Below, in pieces: positions 52,847-62,298 of a stretch of 64,000 nt of DNA. The first letter of the stretch is position 1. Every line of letters starts with the position of its first letter. Location of the stretch: positions 186,001-250,000 of the forward strand of contig NZ_JAEPRQ010000002.1 of the NCBI RefSeq assembly GCF_016629665.1. The letters run 5' to 3'. The notes under the pieces were generated by a model. It made no database searches, was not told where the DNA came from, and was given only the letters and a program-made list of their open reading frames with translations. Source of the DNA: Paracoccus caeni (GTDB lineage: Bacteria; Pseudomonadota; Alphaproteobacteria; Rhodobacterales; Rhodobacteraceae). The position numbers and the translations under genes are program-made.

Positions 52847-54832
52847 TTAGCCGATCTTGCCGCCGCCCTGTTTGGTGATCGCCACGACCGAAGGCCGAAC
52901 CGGCAGCGCATCGTTGAAATCCGGCCAGCGGGTCGAGAGATCCTCGTAATAGGACGGGCGGCCGTGGCCTTCCCAATCGTCGCCGCCATCGCCCGGATGC
53001 TGGACCGCGACGAAGAAGGTGCTCATATCCGGCGTCGGGCACGGGCCGCACATCTCGGCCCCCACGGGCACCCGGTAGAACAGCCGCGACGTGCCGCGCG
53101 CCGCGCCTTCGGTATCCAGCGCCCAAAGCCCGTCCGTGCGTCCGGTATCCGAGGGCGAGTTGCCATCGGTCGAGACCCAAAGCCGCCCATCCGCATCGAC
53201 GGCGCAGTTATCCGGCATGCCGAACCAGCCGTTCTCGGTCGTCGCGGTCGAGAAGGTCGCGCCCACTTCGGCGATCGAGGGGTCGCCGCATTGCACCAGC
53301 ACCTCCCACGTCCCGGTCGTCGCGGCGAAATCGCCATCCTGTTCGACCAGTTCGATGATATGGCCGAAGGCGTTTTCGATGCGCGGATTGGCGGCGTTCG
53401 CCTCTTCGCGTTTGGTGTTGTTGGTCAGCATGACATAGGCGCGGCCGGTCTGCGGGTTCGGCTGAATATCCTCGGGGCGGTCCATCGGCGTCGCTTCCAG
53501 AAGATCGGCGGCGCGGCGGGTCTCGATCAGGATATCGGCCTGCGAGGCAAAGCCGTTCTCGGCGGTCAGCGGGCCTTCACCATGGACCAGCGGCAGCCAT
53601 TGCAGCCCGCCATCCTCATCGAAGCGCGCGACATAAAGCGTGCCTTCGTCCAGAAGGTCCATATTGGCGGCGCGATTGTCGGGATCGAATTTGCCAGCGG
53701 TGACGAATTTATACACGTAATCAAAGCGTTCATCGTCACCCAGATAGAAGACCACGCGGCCATCCTTGGCGACCACGCTTTCCGCGCCTTCATGCTTGAA
53801 GCGGCCAAGCGCGGTGCGTTTCTTCGGCTTCGAGGTGGGGTCCATCACATCGACCTCGACCACCCAGCCAAAGCGGTTCGGCTCGTTCGGTTCCTTCGAC
53901 AGATCGAAGCGGTCGTGGAAATTGCCCCAGTCATAGCTGCCTTCGGGAATGCCCATCCGCTCGTAATTCTGCGCCTCGGCATGACCTTCGGGCAGCGTGC
54001 CGGTGAAATAGCCGTGGATGTTTTCCTCGGCCATGATGTAGGTGCCCCAAGGGGTCACACCGCCCGCGCAATTGTTGATGGTGCCGAAAACTTCGGTGCC
54101 GGAGGGGTCGGCGACGGTCTGCAAGCGGGCGTGACCGGCGGCGGGACCGCTAAGCTGCATCGCGGTCTTGGCGGTGATGCGGCGGTTCAGCTTGCTGTCC
54201 AGAACCGGCTGCCATTTGCCATCGACCTTGCGGATTTCGATGACGGTGCCGCCATGCGCGGCCATTTCGATATTGACGCGGTCCTCGGTCCCGGCGGCAA
54301 CCTCGATCTCGCCATCCTTCAGCGTGACGATGCCGGGGAACATCAGATGTTCGTTGGTATATTCGTGATTGACCACCAGCAGGCCATGATCGTCGGCGCC
54401 GTCCAGCGGGATAAAGCCCACGAAATCATTGTTATAGCCAAACTGACGCTCTTGCGCGGCTTCCGACTGGTTCAGCGGATCAAACTCGGGTGCATCGGCG
54501 AAAACCTTGTCGCCCCAACGCAAAAGCACATCGGCATCATAGCCTTCGGCGACGTGATGATCGGCATCGACGCCCGCCAGAACTTCGGGGAAGTTGAAGG
54601 CCGAGCCTTCGACGGCGCCCTGCGCCTGCGCATCGCCAGCGGCCAGAATTGCCAGCGGGCTGACGGTCGCGGTGATCGCGGTTGCAGCCATCGAGCCGCG
54701 CAGGAAGGCCCGACGCGAGAAGCGGGCGGCGATGATGTCGCCCATGGTGCGTTTGTCGGTGGGGTTCAGGCCCGGACCATCGGCTTCTTCAAGCTGGCTG
54801 GTGCGGAAAATCTTGCGGGACTGGTCGTTCAT
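52847..54832 (-). CDS. phoX: PhoX-family alkaline phosphatase
   Basis: A 661-residue protein with a Tat signal: twin arginines in FSRRAFLRGSMAATAITATV (38-57), so it is exported folded, with iron/calcium cofactors. ATG 54832 has AGGAGAG before it. PhoX (DUF839) features are NHEYTNEHLMFPG, NCAGGVTPWGTYIMAEEN (the active-site Cys-Ala-Gly-Gly), EDIQPNPQTGRAYVMLTNN and MPDNCAVDADGRLWVSTDGN. It releases phosphate from organic esters outside the cytoplasm. No PhoB box is apparent in front of it. Single gene between convergent and parallel neighbours. Confidence 0.93.
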   Translation of the reverse strand: MNDQSRKIFRTSQLEEADGPGLNPTDKRTMGDIIAARFSRRAFLRGSMAATAITATVSPLAILAAGDAQAQGAVEGSAFNFPEVLAGVDADHHVAEGYDADVLLRWGDKVFADAPEFDPLNQSEAAQERQFGYNNDFVGFIPLDGADDHGLLVVNHEYTNEHLMFPGIVTLKDGEIEVAAGTEDRVNIEMAAHGGTVIEIRKVDGKWQPVLDSKLNRRITAKTAMQLSGPAAGHARLQTVADPSGTEVFGTINNCAGGVTPWGTYIMAEENIHGYFTGTLPEGHAEAQNYERMGIPEGSYDWGNFHDRFDLSKEPNEPNRFGWVVEVDVMDPTSKPKKRTALGRFKHEGAESVVAKDGRVVFYLGDDERFDYVYKFVTAGKFDPDNRAANMDLLDEGTLYVARFDEDGGLQWLPLVHGEGPLTAENGFASQADILIETRRAADLLEATPMDRPEDIQPNPQTGRAYVMLTNNTKREEANAANPRIENAFGHIIELVEQDGDFAATTGTWEVLVQCGDPSIAEVGATFSTATTENGWFGMPDNCAVDADGRLWVSTDGNSPSDTGRTDGLWALDTEGAARGTSRLFYRVPVGAEMCGPCPTPDMSTFFVAVQHPGDGGDDWEGHGRPSYYEDLSTRWPDFNDALPVRPSVVAITKQGGGKIG

Positions 54833-54966
54833 GGCGCTCTCCTGGCTTGACGCTTGGAAGCCCGCATGGCGGGCGGCTTGACCACGGCTTAGGCGGCAAG
54901 AATGACAGTCCGGCGACGGGAATGCGAAGCTTTCTTGACGGAGCGTAACCCAGCCGAAACAGGGAC

Positions 54967-54997
54967 AAAAAAAACGGCCCCGCGCGTGGCGGAGCCG
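54967..54997 (-). terminator. Terminator after the pyruvate carboxylase gene
   Basis: An imperfect 9-bp stem (CGGCCCCGC 54975-54983 with GCGGAGCCG near 54989-54997) followed on the minus strand by eight Ts (54974-54967). It lies 26 bases after the pyc stop. Confidence 0.8.
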
Positions 54998-55022
54998 TTG
55001 GAAGCTGTCCTGTCGGAACGAT

Positions 55023-58000
55023 TTATTCGATCTCGACCAGCAGATCCTTGGCGTCGATCTGTTGCCCGGCATGGACATGAACCGCCTTGATGGTGCCATC
55101 GCGGTCGGCATGCAGGCCGGTTTCCATCTTCATCGCCTCGATGGTCAGGATCAGATCGCCCTGATGCACCGCCTGCCCCGCCGTCACCCCGACCGAGGCG
55201 ACAACGCCCGGCATCGGCGCACCGATATGGCCCGCATTTGACGGATCGGCCTTAGGCCGCGCCGTTGCAATGCCGGTGGCCTTGCGGTTCGGAACGCGGA
55301 CCTGACGCGGCTGGCCGTTCAGCTCGAAGAAGACCTTGATCTCGCCATTCTCATCGGTTTCGCCCAAGGTCAGGAAGCGGACTTCCAGCGTCTTGCCCGG
55401 ATCGATTTCGATGCTGATCTCATCGCCCGATTCCATGCCGTAGAAATAATTGCGGGTCGGCAGGGTGCGGACCGGGCCATAGGTTTCGTGGCGGGTCAGG
55501 TAATCGGTGAAGACCTTCGGATACATCAGGTAGCCGTTCAGATCCTCGTTATCGATGGTCTTGCCACCGAATTCCTCGGACAGACGCGCGCGCGCCACTT
55601 CAAGATCCACCGGCTCCAGATGCGCGCCGGGGCGGTCGGTGATCGGGGCTTCGCCCTTCAGCACCTTCTTTTGCAGCGCTTCGGGCCAGCCGCCGGGCGG
55701 TTGGCCCAGATTGCCCTTCATCATGTCCACAACGGAATCGGGGAAGCTGACCTCGACCGCCGGGTCCTGCACCTGCGCGGGCGTCAGGTTCTGCGCCACC
55801 ATCATCAGCGCCATGTCCCCGACAACCTTGGACGACGGCGTCACCTTGACGATATCGCCGAACATCCGGTTCACATCGGCATAGGCCTGCGCGACCTCGT
55901 GCCAGCGATCCTCCAGCCCCATCGAACGCGCCTGCGCCTTGAGGTTGGTGAATTGGCCGCCGGGCATTTCGTGCAGATAGACTTCGGATGCGGGGGCTTG
56001 CAGGCCGCTTTCGAACGCGGCGTAGTTTTCGCGCACCCGTTCCCAGTAATTGCTGATCTTGCGGATCTCGCCGATATCCAGCCCGGTATCGCGTTCCGAC
56101 CCGTCAAGCGCCTCGATAATGCTGCCCAAAGTCGGCTGCGAGGTGCCGCCAGAGAAGGCATCCATCGCGCAATCGACCGCATCGACACCTGCCGCAGCCG
56201 CCGCAAGGATCGTGGCCGAGGCAAGGCCCGACGTGTCATGCGTGTGGAAATGGACAGGCAAGCCGACCTCTTCCTTCAGCGCCTTGACCAGAACCGAGGC
56301 GGCGGCGGGCCGCAGCAACCCCGCCATATCCTTCAGGCCCAGCACATGCGCGCCCGCAGCTTTCAGATCCTTGGCGGTGCGGATGTAATATTGCAGGTCA
56401 TATTTGGACCGCTCGGGGTCCAGCATATTGCCGGTATAGCAGACGGTGCCTTCGCAGATCTTGCCCGACTCGATCACCGCATCCATGGCGACGCGCATAT
56501 TCTCGACCCAGTTGAGGCTGTCGAAAACGCGGAACACATCGACCCCGGTTTCGGCGGCCTGCTTCACAAAGGACACGACCACGTTGTCAGGGTAGTTGGT
56601 ATAGCCCACCCCGTTCGAGGCGCGCAACAGCATCTGCGTCATCAGGTTCGGCATCCGCGCGCGGATATCGCGCAGACGCTGCCACGGGCATTCCTGCAAG
56701 AAGCGGTAAGCCACGTCGAAGGTCGCCCCGCCCCAGCATTCGACGCTGAAAAGCTGCGGCAGGTTCGCGGCATAGCTGGGCGCGACCCGGATCATGTCGA
56801 TCGACCGCATCCGGGTGGCCAGCAGCGATTGGTGCCCGTCGCGCATGGTGGTGTCGGTGATCAGCAGACGTTGCTGCGCCGCCATCCAGTCGGCCACGGC
56901 CTGCGCGCCCTTTTCCTCCAGCAGATTGCGGGTGCCGGGGGCTGGCTCGGCCAAGGGCGCGGGCGCGACCGGGGGACGCGCCTGTGCCGGGGGCAGCGGA
57001 CGCCCCGCCGTTTCAGGGTGACCGTTGACGGTGATATCGGCCAGATAGGTCAGGATCTTCGTCGCCCGGTCCTGCCGCTTCTTGAAGCTGAACAGATCCG
57101 GCGTCGTGTCGATGAACTTGGTCGTGTAGGTGTCATCAAGGAAGGTCGGGTGTTTCAGCAGATTGATGACGAAATCGATATTGGTGCTGACGCCCCGCAC
57201 CCGGAATTCCCGCAAGGCCCGGTCCATCCGCTTGATCGCCTGCTCTGGCGTCTGCGCCGATGCGGTGACTTTCACCAGCAGCGAGTCGTAGTAACGGGTG
57301 ATGACGCCGCCCGAATAGGCGGTGCCGCCGTCCAGACGGATGCCCATGCCGGTGGCCGAGCGATAGGCGGTGATCCGGCCATAATCGGGGATGAAGTTGT
57401 TCTGCGGGTCTTCGGTGGTGACCCGACATTGCAGCGCATGGCCCGACAGATGCACATCGTCCTGCGACGGCACGCCGGTCGCATCGGCCAGGCTCGCCCC
57501 CTCGGCGATCTTGATCTGCGCCTGCACGATGTCGATGCCGGTCACCTGTTCGGTGACGGTATGTTCGACCTGCACGCGCGGATTGACCTCGATGAAATAG
57601 AATTCCTGCGAATCCATATCCATCAGGAATTCGACGGTCCCCGCATTCTGGTAGCCGACCGCCTGCCCGATCTTCAGGGCCAGCGCGCAGACCTCGGCCC
57701 GCTGTTCCTCGGTCAGATAGGGCGCGGGGGCGCGCTCCACGACTTTCTGGTTGCGGCGCTGCACGGTGCAGTCGCGTTCATAGAGATGGTAGAGACCGCC
57801 ATGCGTGTCGCCCAGCAACTGCACCTCGACATGGCGGGCGCGCAGGATCATCTTTTCCAAATAGCCTTCGCCATTGCCGAACGCGGCCTCCGCCTCGCGG
57901 CGGCCCTCACGGACCTTTTCGACCAACTCATCAGGGCCATTGATCGGACGCATCCCGCGCCCGCCACCGCCCCACGAGGCTTTCAGCATCAGAGGATAGC

Positions 58001-58457
58001 CAATCTCGGCAGCTTCCGCCTTGATCGCGTCGAAATCATCGCCCAGCACTTCGGTCGCCGGAATGACCGGCACGCCTGCCTTGATCGCCACGCGACGGGC
58101 GCTGGCCTTGTCGCCAAGCGCGCGCATGGTTTCGGCCTTGGGACCGATGAAGGTGATCCCGGCCTGAAAGCAGGCATCGACGAAATCGGGGTTCTCGGAC
58201 AAAAGACCATAGCCGGGGTGGATCGCATCGGCACCTGCGGCCTTCGCCACGCGAATAATCTCGGGGATGGACAGATAGGCGGCGACCGGGCCAAGCCCCT
58301 CGCCAATTCGGTAAGCCTCATCCGCCTTGAAGCGGTGTAGGCCCAGCTTGTCTTCCTCGGCGTAAACCGCGACGGTTTTCTTTCCCAGCTCGTTTGCTGC
58401 CCGCATCACGCGAATTGCAATCTCACCACGGTTCGCGATCAGGATCTTCTGAAACAT
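55023..58457 (-). CDS. pyc: Pyruvate carboxylase
   Basis: A 1144-residue single-chain enzyme that carboxylates pyruvate to oxaloacetate. From ATG 58457 it has a biotin carboxylase domain (MFQKILIANRGEIAIRVMRA; EKMILRARHVEVQLLGDTHG; IEVNPRVQVEHTVTEQVTG), a carboxyltransferase domain (ITDTTMRDGHQSLLATRMR; FHTHDTSGLAS), a tetramerisation region and a C-terminal biotinyl domain with EAMKMETGL (biotin on Lys1110). The usual length is about 1150. The upstream ATG/GTG extension to 58511 lacks a ribosome site. It refills the citric acid cycle and opposes pckA in the pyruvate/PEP node. The 54-codon longer frame is unlikely. Confidence 0.96.
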   Translation of the reverse strand: MFQKILIANRGEIAIRVMRAANELGKKTVAVYAEEDKLGLHRFKADEAYRIGEGLGPVAAYLSIPEIIRVAKAAGADAIHPGYGLLSENPDFVDACFQAGITFIGPKAETMRALGDKASARRVAIKAGVPVIPATEVLGDDFDAIKAEAAEIGYPLMLKASWGGGGRGMRPINGPDELVEKVREGRREAEAAFGNGEGYLEKMILRARHVEVQLLGDTHGGLYHLYERDCTVQRRNQKVVERAPAPYLTEEQRAEVCALALKIGQAVGYQNAGTVEFLMDMDSQEFYFIEVNPRVQVEHTVTEQVTGIDIVQAQIKIAEGASLADATGVPSQDDVHLSGHALQCRVTTEDPQNNFIPDYGRITAYRSATGMGIRLDGGTAYSGGVITRYYDSLLVKVTASAQTPEQAIKRMDRALREFRVRGVSTNIDFVINLLKHPTFLDDTYTTKFIDTTPDLFSFKKRQDRATKILTYLADITVNGHPETAGRPLPPAQARPPVAPAPLAEPAPGTRNLLEEKGAQAVADWMAAQQRLLITDTTMRDGHQSLLATRMRSIDMIRVAPSYAANLPQLFSVECWGGATFDVAYRFLQECPWQRLRDIRARMPNLMTQMLLRASNGVGYTNYPDNVVVSFVKQAAETGVDVFRVFDSLNWVENMRVAMDAVIESGKICEGTVCYTGNMLDPERSKYDLQYYIRTAKDLKAAGAHVLGLKDMAGLLRPAAASVLVKALKEEVGLPVHFHTHDTSGLASATILAAAAAGVDAVDCAMDAFSGGTSQPTLGSIIEALDGSERDTGLDIGEIRKISNYWERVRENYAAFESGLQAPASEVYLHEMPGGQFTNLKAQARSMGLEDRWHEVAQAYADVNRMFGDIVKVTPSSKVVGDMALMMVAQNLTPAQVQDPAVEVSFPDSVVDMMKGNLGQPPGGWPEALQKKVLKGEAPITDRPGAHLEPVDLEVARARLSEEFGGKTIDNEDLNGYLMYPKVFTDYLTRHETYGPVRTLPTRNYFYGMESGDEISIEIDPGKTLEVRFLTLGETDENGEIKVFFELNGQPRQVRVPNRKATGIATARPKADPSNAGHIGAPMPGVVASVGVTAGQAVHQGDLILTIEAMKMETGLHADRDGTIKAVHVHAGQQIDAKDLLVEIE

Positions 58458-58771
58458 CCGTTCCCCCAACTTAGCTCGGCGCATCCTTAGCGATGCTGCA
58501 TCGCAGCGCAAGCGTTACCATCGACAGGCCTTACCTATCGTAATCGTCGCGGACCTTGCCGCAGCCGCAAGCAGCATCGCCCGGCAGAATCGACCGCGTG
58601 CATCTTTTCGCGACATTCGCGCGCCCTTCAGGGCAATCCCACCCAAGACATTGCCCGTTTTCGAGGCATTTCGTTCGCCGCATCTCGGTTGTCCAAATAC
58701 CGATGATCCGACCGGCGGCCATTGCACTCTGCCCGCCGGAAAGTGACACTCGGCCGAAACAGGAGCCAGCC
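58458..58771. other. Intergenic stretch with a variant of the dispersed CAAATACCGA motif
   Basis: About 310 bases between divergent genes. It contains TCGGTTGTCCAAATACCGA (58685-58703), whose ends TCGG/CCGA pair and whose right part matches the hairpin arm at 47.1 kb. The pyc promoter should also lie here. No gene is supported. Confidence 0.55.
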
Positions 58772-59236
58772 TTGTCCCACCTTGCCCGCGCCATTGCCGT
58801 TTTGATGCTGCTTGCACCCATGGCCCAGGCCGATGTGCCGCTGATCATCCTCGACCGGACGCAACTTCCCTTCGATCTTGGCCCCGGCCACCCCGCGAAC
58901 AGCCCCTCGCGGACCGAGAACTCACCCAACTCCGCCGCCAATTCCGCCTCGAACCCGGCCAATGCCTCATCGACATGGCAGAACCGTCCGACCAATCCCG
59001 CGAATGAGCAGCGCCTGATTATTACCGCGGATGGGGGCGTTCTGGGCTATTACGCGACCAGCGCCGGTGGCGTGCTGAACCTGTTCGATGTGAATGGCCG
59101 CCGCATCGCCTTTCGCCCGGCGCGCGGCACCCGCAGCCTGTTCACCGCACGGGGCGAATGGTGCGGCACCGTCGATGGCGGTGGCAGCAGTTTTGTTCTT
59201 GCCGTCACCCAAAGCTGCGCATCACAATTCCGCTGA
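58772..59236 (+). CDS. Small secreted protein, unknown function
   Basis: A 154-residue protein from TTG 58772, chosen because AGGAG lies 6 bases upstream and the resulting N-terminus (SHLARAIAVLMLLAPMAQA) is a good signal peptide; longer forms lack both. A low-complexity Asn/Ser/Pro/Ala region follows (about 40-70: ANSPSRTENSPNSAANSASN). The C-terminal ~80 residues are beta-rich (LIITADGGVLGYYATSAGGV; RSLFTARGEWCGTVDGGGSS) with two Cys that may form a disulphide. Function unknown; nothing links it with its neighbours. Confidence 0.65.
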   Translation: MSHLARAIAVLMLLAPMAQADVPLIILDRTQLPFDLGPGHPANSPSRTENSPNSAANSASNPANASSTWQNRPTNPANEQRLIITADGGVLGYYATSAGGVLNLFDVNGRRIAFRPARGTRSLFTARGEWCGTVDGGGSSFVLAVTQSCASQFR

Positions 59237-59328
59237 CGGCAGATATTTCGTCGCCACCCTGCCACCAAACCGCCGCAAATCCGTTACAGAAGATGATTAG
59301 ATCGGGTGACGTTTTTTCGGAGGCTCTG

Positions 59329-60234
59329 ATGCACGACATGCCCAAGGACTGGCTTGAAGCCGAATTGCAGGACACGCTGGACGAAGATGTCGAGATCGAG
59401 CTTGAGGATGCCGTCCTCTCGGCCGAGATCAAGCGCATCTACCGCGACAACCATCCCGAGCAGATGGACCGCAAGCTGTATTTCCACGAATTGCTGCGGT
59501 TGCAGACCGAGTTGATCCGGTTGCAGGACTGGGTCAGCTATCACAAGGAAAAGGTCGTGGTGATCTTCGAGGGTCGCGATTCCGCCGGTAAGGGCGGCGC
59601 GATCAAGCGGATCACGCAGCGCCTGAACCCGCGCGTCGCCCGTGTCGTCGCCCTGCCCGCACCGTCGGATCGCGAAAAGACCCAGTGGTATTTTCAGCGC
59701 TACGTGCCGCATCTGCCTGCGGGGGGTGAGATCGTCCTTTTCGACCGAAGCTGGTATAACCGCGCGGGTGTCGAGCGGGTGATGGGCTTTGCCGATGAAG
59801 ATCAGGTCGAGCAGTTCTTTCAGGACGTTCCCGATTTTGAACGGATGCTGGTCCGCTCGGGCATCAGGCTGGTGAAATACTGGTTCTCGATCACCGACGA
59901 GGAACAGCAGATGCGTTTCATGATGCGCATCCACGATCCGCTGAAACAGTGGAAACTGTCGCCGATGGATCTTCAGGCGCGGGTGAAATGGGAGGCCTAT
60001 ACAAAGGCCAAGGAAGACATGCTCGACCGCACCAACATTCCCGAGGCGCCGTGGTATATCGTGCCGGGCAATGACAAGAAGCGCGCCCGGCTGAACTGCA
60101 TGAGCCATCTGCTGAGCATGATCCCCTATGATGATGTTCCCCATGAAGAGGTGATCCTGCCGGAGCGCCTGTTCAACCCCGATTACGAGCGTGATGTTCT
60201 GCCGCGCGATCTTTACGTGCCGCAGAAATACTGA
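59329..60234 (+). CDS. ppk2: Polyphosphate kinase 2
   Basis: A 301-residue PPK2 of class I size. Walker A is EGRDSAGKGG (81-90), the lid DRSWYNRAGVERVMGF (139-154) and the P-loop-kinase helix DWVSYHKEKVVVIF precede it; the C-terminal VPGNDKKRARLNCMSHLLSM and the acidic N-terminal extension are normal. It transfers phosphate between polyphosphate and nucleotides (mostly ADP or GDP to NTP). GGAGG lies near ATG 59329; upstream frame is not coding. A TerB-like gene follows after 148 bases. Confidence 0.94.
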   Translation: MHDMPKDWLEAELQDTLDEDVEIELEDAVLSAEIKRIYRDNHPEQMDRKLYFHELLRLQTELIRLQDWVSYHKEKVVVIFEGRDSAGKGGAIKRITQRLNPRVARVVALPAPSDREKTQWYFQRYVPHLPAGGEIVLFDRSWYNRAGVERVMGFADEDQVEQFFQDVPDFERMLVRSGIRLVKYWFSITDEEQQMRFMMRIHDPLKQWKLSPMDLQARVKWEAYTKAKEDMLDRTNIPEAPWYIVPGNDKKRARLNCMSHLLSMIPYDDVPHEEVILPERLFNPDYERDVLPRDLYVPQKY

Positions 60235-60382
60235 CCCGTCATAAAGGTGTTCGAATGCGGCGGAGAGATTGGCTGAGCCATTCCCCGCCGCAAACGGGCC
60301 GTCGGATTTAATTTTGTTAATCCGGGGGGCTAGGGGCCATATATTAACTTGCAGGCTCACCCTTTTGCCCTACAGTCGAATC

Positions 60383-60847
60383 ATGTTTCGCAACCTTTTG
60401 TCCAGACTATTCAGCGACGATCTCGACCCGCGTCCACTGGCGACGCAGGACGCCGAGATCGCTATTGCCGCCCTTCTGGTGCGGGTGGCGCGGGCTGACA
60501 ACCGCTATAGCAGCAGCGAGACTCACCGGATCGATCAGGTGCTGGCCGCGCGCAACGGGCTGAGCCTGCGCGAAGCCGCCGAACGCCGCGCCGCAGCCGA
60601 GATGATCGAGGCCGAGGCCCCGGACACGGTGCGCTTCACCCGCCACATCAAGGAACGGGTGGCGCTTGAGGATCGGTTGGGCATCATCAGCGCGCTATGG
60701 GAAGTGACCTATGCAGATAACAGCCGATCGGCGGATGAGGAAACGCTGGTCAGGTTGATCTCGGGTCTGCTGGGCGTGACCGACCGCGATTCCGCGCTGG
60801 CCCGGCAACAGGTCTTGGACAATCTCGGGCTGGCCAGCAACGGCTGA
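60383..60847 (+). CDS. TerB-like (DjlA N-terminal) helical protein
   Basis: A 154-residue all-helical protein. DAEIAIAALLVRVARADNRY (about 24-43), SSSETHRIDQVLAARNGLS and ERVALEDRLGIISALWEVTY with ADNSRSADEETLVRLISGLL form the TerB/tellurite_res_TerB layout in which acidic residues (ARAD-N and YADN) could bind metal. The name does not prove tellurite resistance; such proteins are common and mostly untested. TelA is also present (18.4 kb), but not linked. It ends the plus-strand run at a convergent hairpin. Confidence 0.85.
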   Translation: MFRNLLSRLFSDDLDPRPLATQDAEIAIAALLVRVARADNRYSSSETHRIDQVLAARNGLSLREAAERRAAAEMIEAEAPDTVRFTRHIKERVALEDRLGIISALWEVTYADNSRSADEETLVRLISGLLGVTDRDSALARQQVLDNLGLASNG

Positions 60848-60865
60848 TTATCAGAGAAACGCAGA

Positions 60866-60905
60866 GGTCCGAACGGGAAATGTCCGGTGGACATTTCCTC
60901 GGACC
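60866..60905. repeat. Long two-storey hairpin between convergent genes
   Basis: GGTCCGA (60866-60872) pairs with TCGGACC (60899-60905), and inside it GGAAATGTCC (60876-60885) pairs perfectly with GGACATTTCC (60889-60898). A further TTTCCC/GGGAAA pair follows at about 60907-60935. It lies between the ends of the TerB-like and puuB genes; no T tract, so it may be a REP-like element. Confidence 0.7.
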
Positions 60906-60990
60906 GATTTCCCGAAGGCGCAAGCCGCAGGGAAAGGGGCGTGCCACCGATCCTTACAGATGCAATCCGGCAAAGACGGCTGCGGCGAGG

Positions 60991-62298
60991 TTAGAACCCC
61001 AACCGATCCCGCAACCCATACCACGACATCGCTGCCACCAGCATCGGCCAGCGCAGCAAAGTGCCGCCCGGGAATTTGTGCGTCGGCACTCCGGCCATCG
61101 TGTCGAACCCCTGCCCCTGCCCGGCAATCGCCTTCGCAACCAACTTCCCCGCCAGCGTCGCCATCGCCACGCCGTGCCCGGAATAGCCGCAAGCCGACAG
61201 GCAGTTCGGCGCGGGCCGGTCGAAATAGGGCATCCGGTTCATCGTGATCGCCAGCGTGCCGCCCCAGGCATGGGTCAGCCGCACCCCTTCAAGCTGCGGA
61301 TAGACCGACAACAGATGCGGGCGCACCATTGCCGCGATGTCGGACGGGAACCGATAGCTCAGCGTCTCGCCGCCGCCGAAGATCAGCCGCCGCTCTTCAT
61401 CCATCCGCCAGTAATTCACCACGAATTTCGTATCGGCGACGGCGGGACGATCCGGCAGGATTTCGGGGAAACGCTCGCCCAGAGGTTCGGTCGCCACGAT
61501 ATAATTGTTGATCGGCATGATCCGCGCCGCGACCTGTTGATCCAGCCCGCCCAGATAGGCATTCGTCGCCAACACGACATGATCGCAGATCAGCCGCCCC
61601 GCCTCGCAATGCACGACACTGGTTCCGGTCGCGCCGCCATGATCGATCCGGCTAACCGGGCTTCGTTCATGGATCACCACTCCGGCCTCATGCGCCAGCC
61701 GCGCCAGCCCAAGCGAGAAGTTCAGCGGATGCAGGTGCCCCGCCCCTTGGTCCAGATCGCCGCCGATATAGGTTTCGCTTCCCAGAAGCCGGACCATCTG
61801 ATCACGGTCCAGCGGCTGCACCCGGTCATAGCCGTAATGTGTCGCCAGATGCTCGGCCATGTGGCGGGCGTGATCCACCTCGCCCGGCGTCCGGCAGGCA
61901 TGGGCCACCCCGTCGCGGATCGGCAAGCCGATTTCACCCGCCAGCCCGCGCACCGTCGCCTTGGCATCCTCGGCCAGATCCCACAACAACCGCGCCCGGT
62001 CACGGCCCAGTTGTTTCTCAAGCCAGTCAACCTCTTGCCGCTGGCCTGACCCCATCTGCCCGCCATTCCGCCCCGAGGCGCCAAAGCCCACCCGATGCGC
62101 CTCGACCAGCGCCACGCGGAACCCCTCGCGCGCCAGATGCAGCGCCGAGGACAGGCCGGTATAGCCACCGCCAACCACCGCAACATCCACCCGCACCTCG
62201 CCCTGCAACGGCTCAAATGCGGGCAGCGTGTCGCGTGTCGAGGCATAGAGGCTGGGCGGATATTCCCCAAAGCGGTCATTGACGTAGAGCAGGTTCAT
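60991..62298 (-). CDS. puuB: Gamma-glutamylputrescine oxidoreductase (FAD-dependent)
   Basis: A 435-residue D-amino-acid-oxidase-fold protein with VDVAVVGGGYTGLSSALHLA (37-56), GFGASGRNGGQMGSGQRQEV (flavin contact) and the C-terminal RLTHAWGGTLAITMNRMPYF with SACGYSGHGVAMATLAGKLV. Such features are typical of PuuB/OrdL enzymes that oxidise gamma-glutamylputrescine, and the gene for the cognate gamma-glutamylputrescine synthetase-like protein is two genes upstream. Other glycine-oxidase-like substrates are possible. It overlaps the 373-residue protein gene by 4 bases. Confidence 0.85.
   Translation of the reverse strand: MNLLYVNDRFGEYPPSLYASTRDTLPAFEPLQGEVRVDVAVVGGGYTGLSSALHLAREGFRVALVEAHRVGFGASGRNGGQMGSGQRQEVDWLEKQLGRDRARLLWDLAEDAKATVRGLAGEIGLPIRDGVAHACRTPGEVDHARHMAEHLATHYGYDRVQPLDRDQMVRLLGSETYIGGDLDQGAGHLHPLNFSLGLARLAHEAGVVIHERSPVSRIDHGGATGTSVVHCEAGRLICDHVVLATNAYLGGLDQQVAARIMPINNYIVATEPLGERFPEILPDRPAVADTKFVVNYWRMDEERRLIFGGGETLSYRFPSDIAAMVRPHLLSVYPQLEGVRLTHAWGGTLAITMNRMPYFDRPAPNCLSACGYSGHGVAMATLAGKLVAKAIAGQGQGFDTMAGVPTHKFPGGTLLRWPMLVAAMSWYGLRDRLGF

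Noticed and set aside
54833..55111. N-terminal extension of PhoX
   Set aside because: It would precede the Tat signal and run into the pyc gene; ATG 54832 has a good ribosome site.
55488..58340. 950-codon open frame on the plus strand opposite pyc
   Set aside because: It lies antisense to a certain gene, is rich in His, Arg and Gln and has no ribosome site; such shadows are common in GC-rich DNA. The same holds for long frames opposite parC (37452-39550), phoX (52964-54850), ivd (35046-36971), mccA (26004-27563) and mccB (29892-31091).
60383..60847. A ter tellurite-resistance operon
   Set aside because: Only a single TerB-like gene is here and TelA lies 41 kb away; no terZDEC genes are present.
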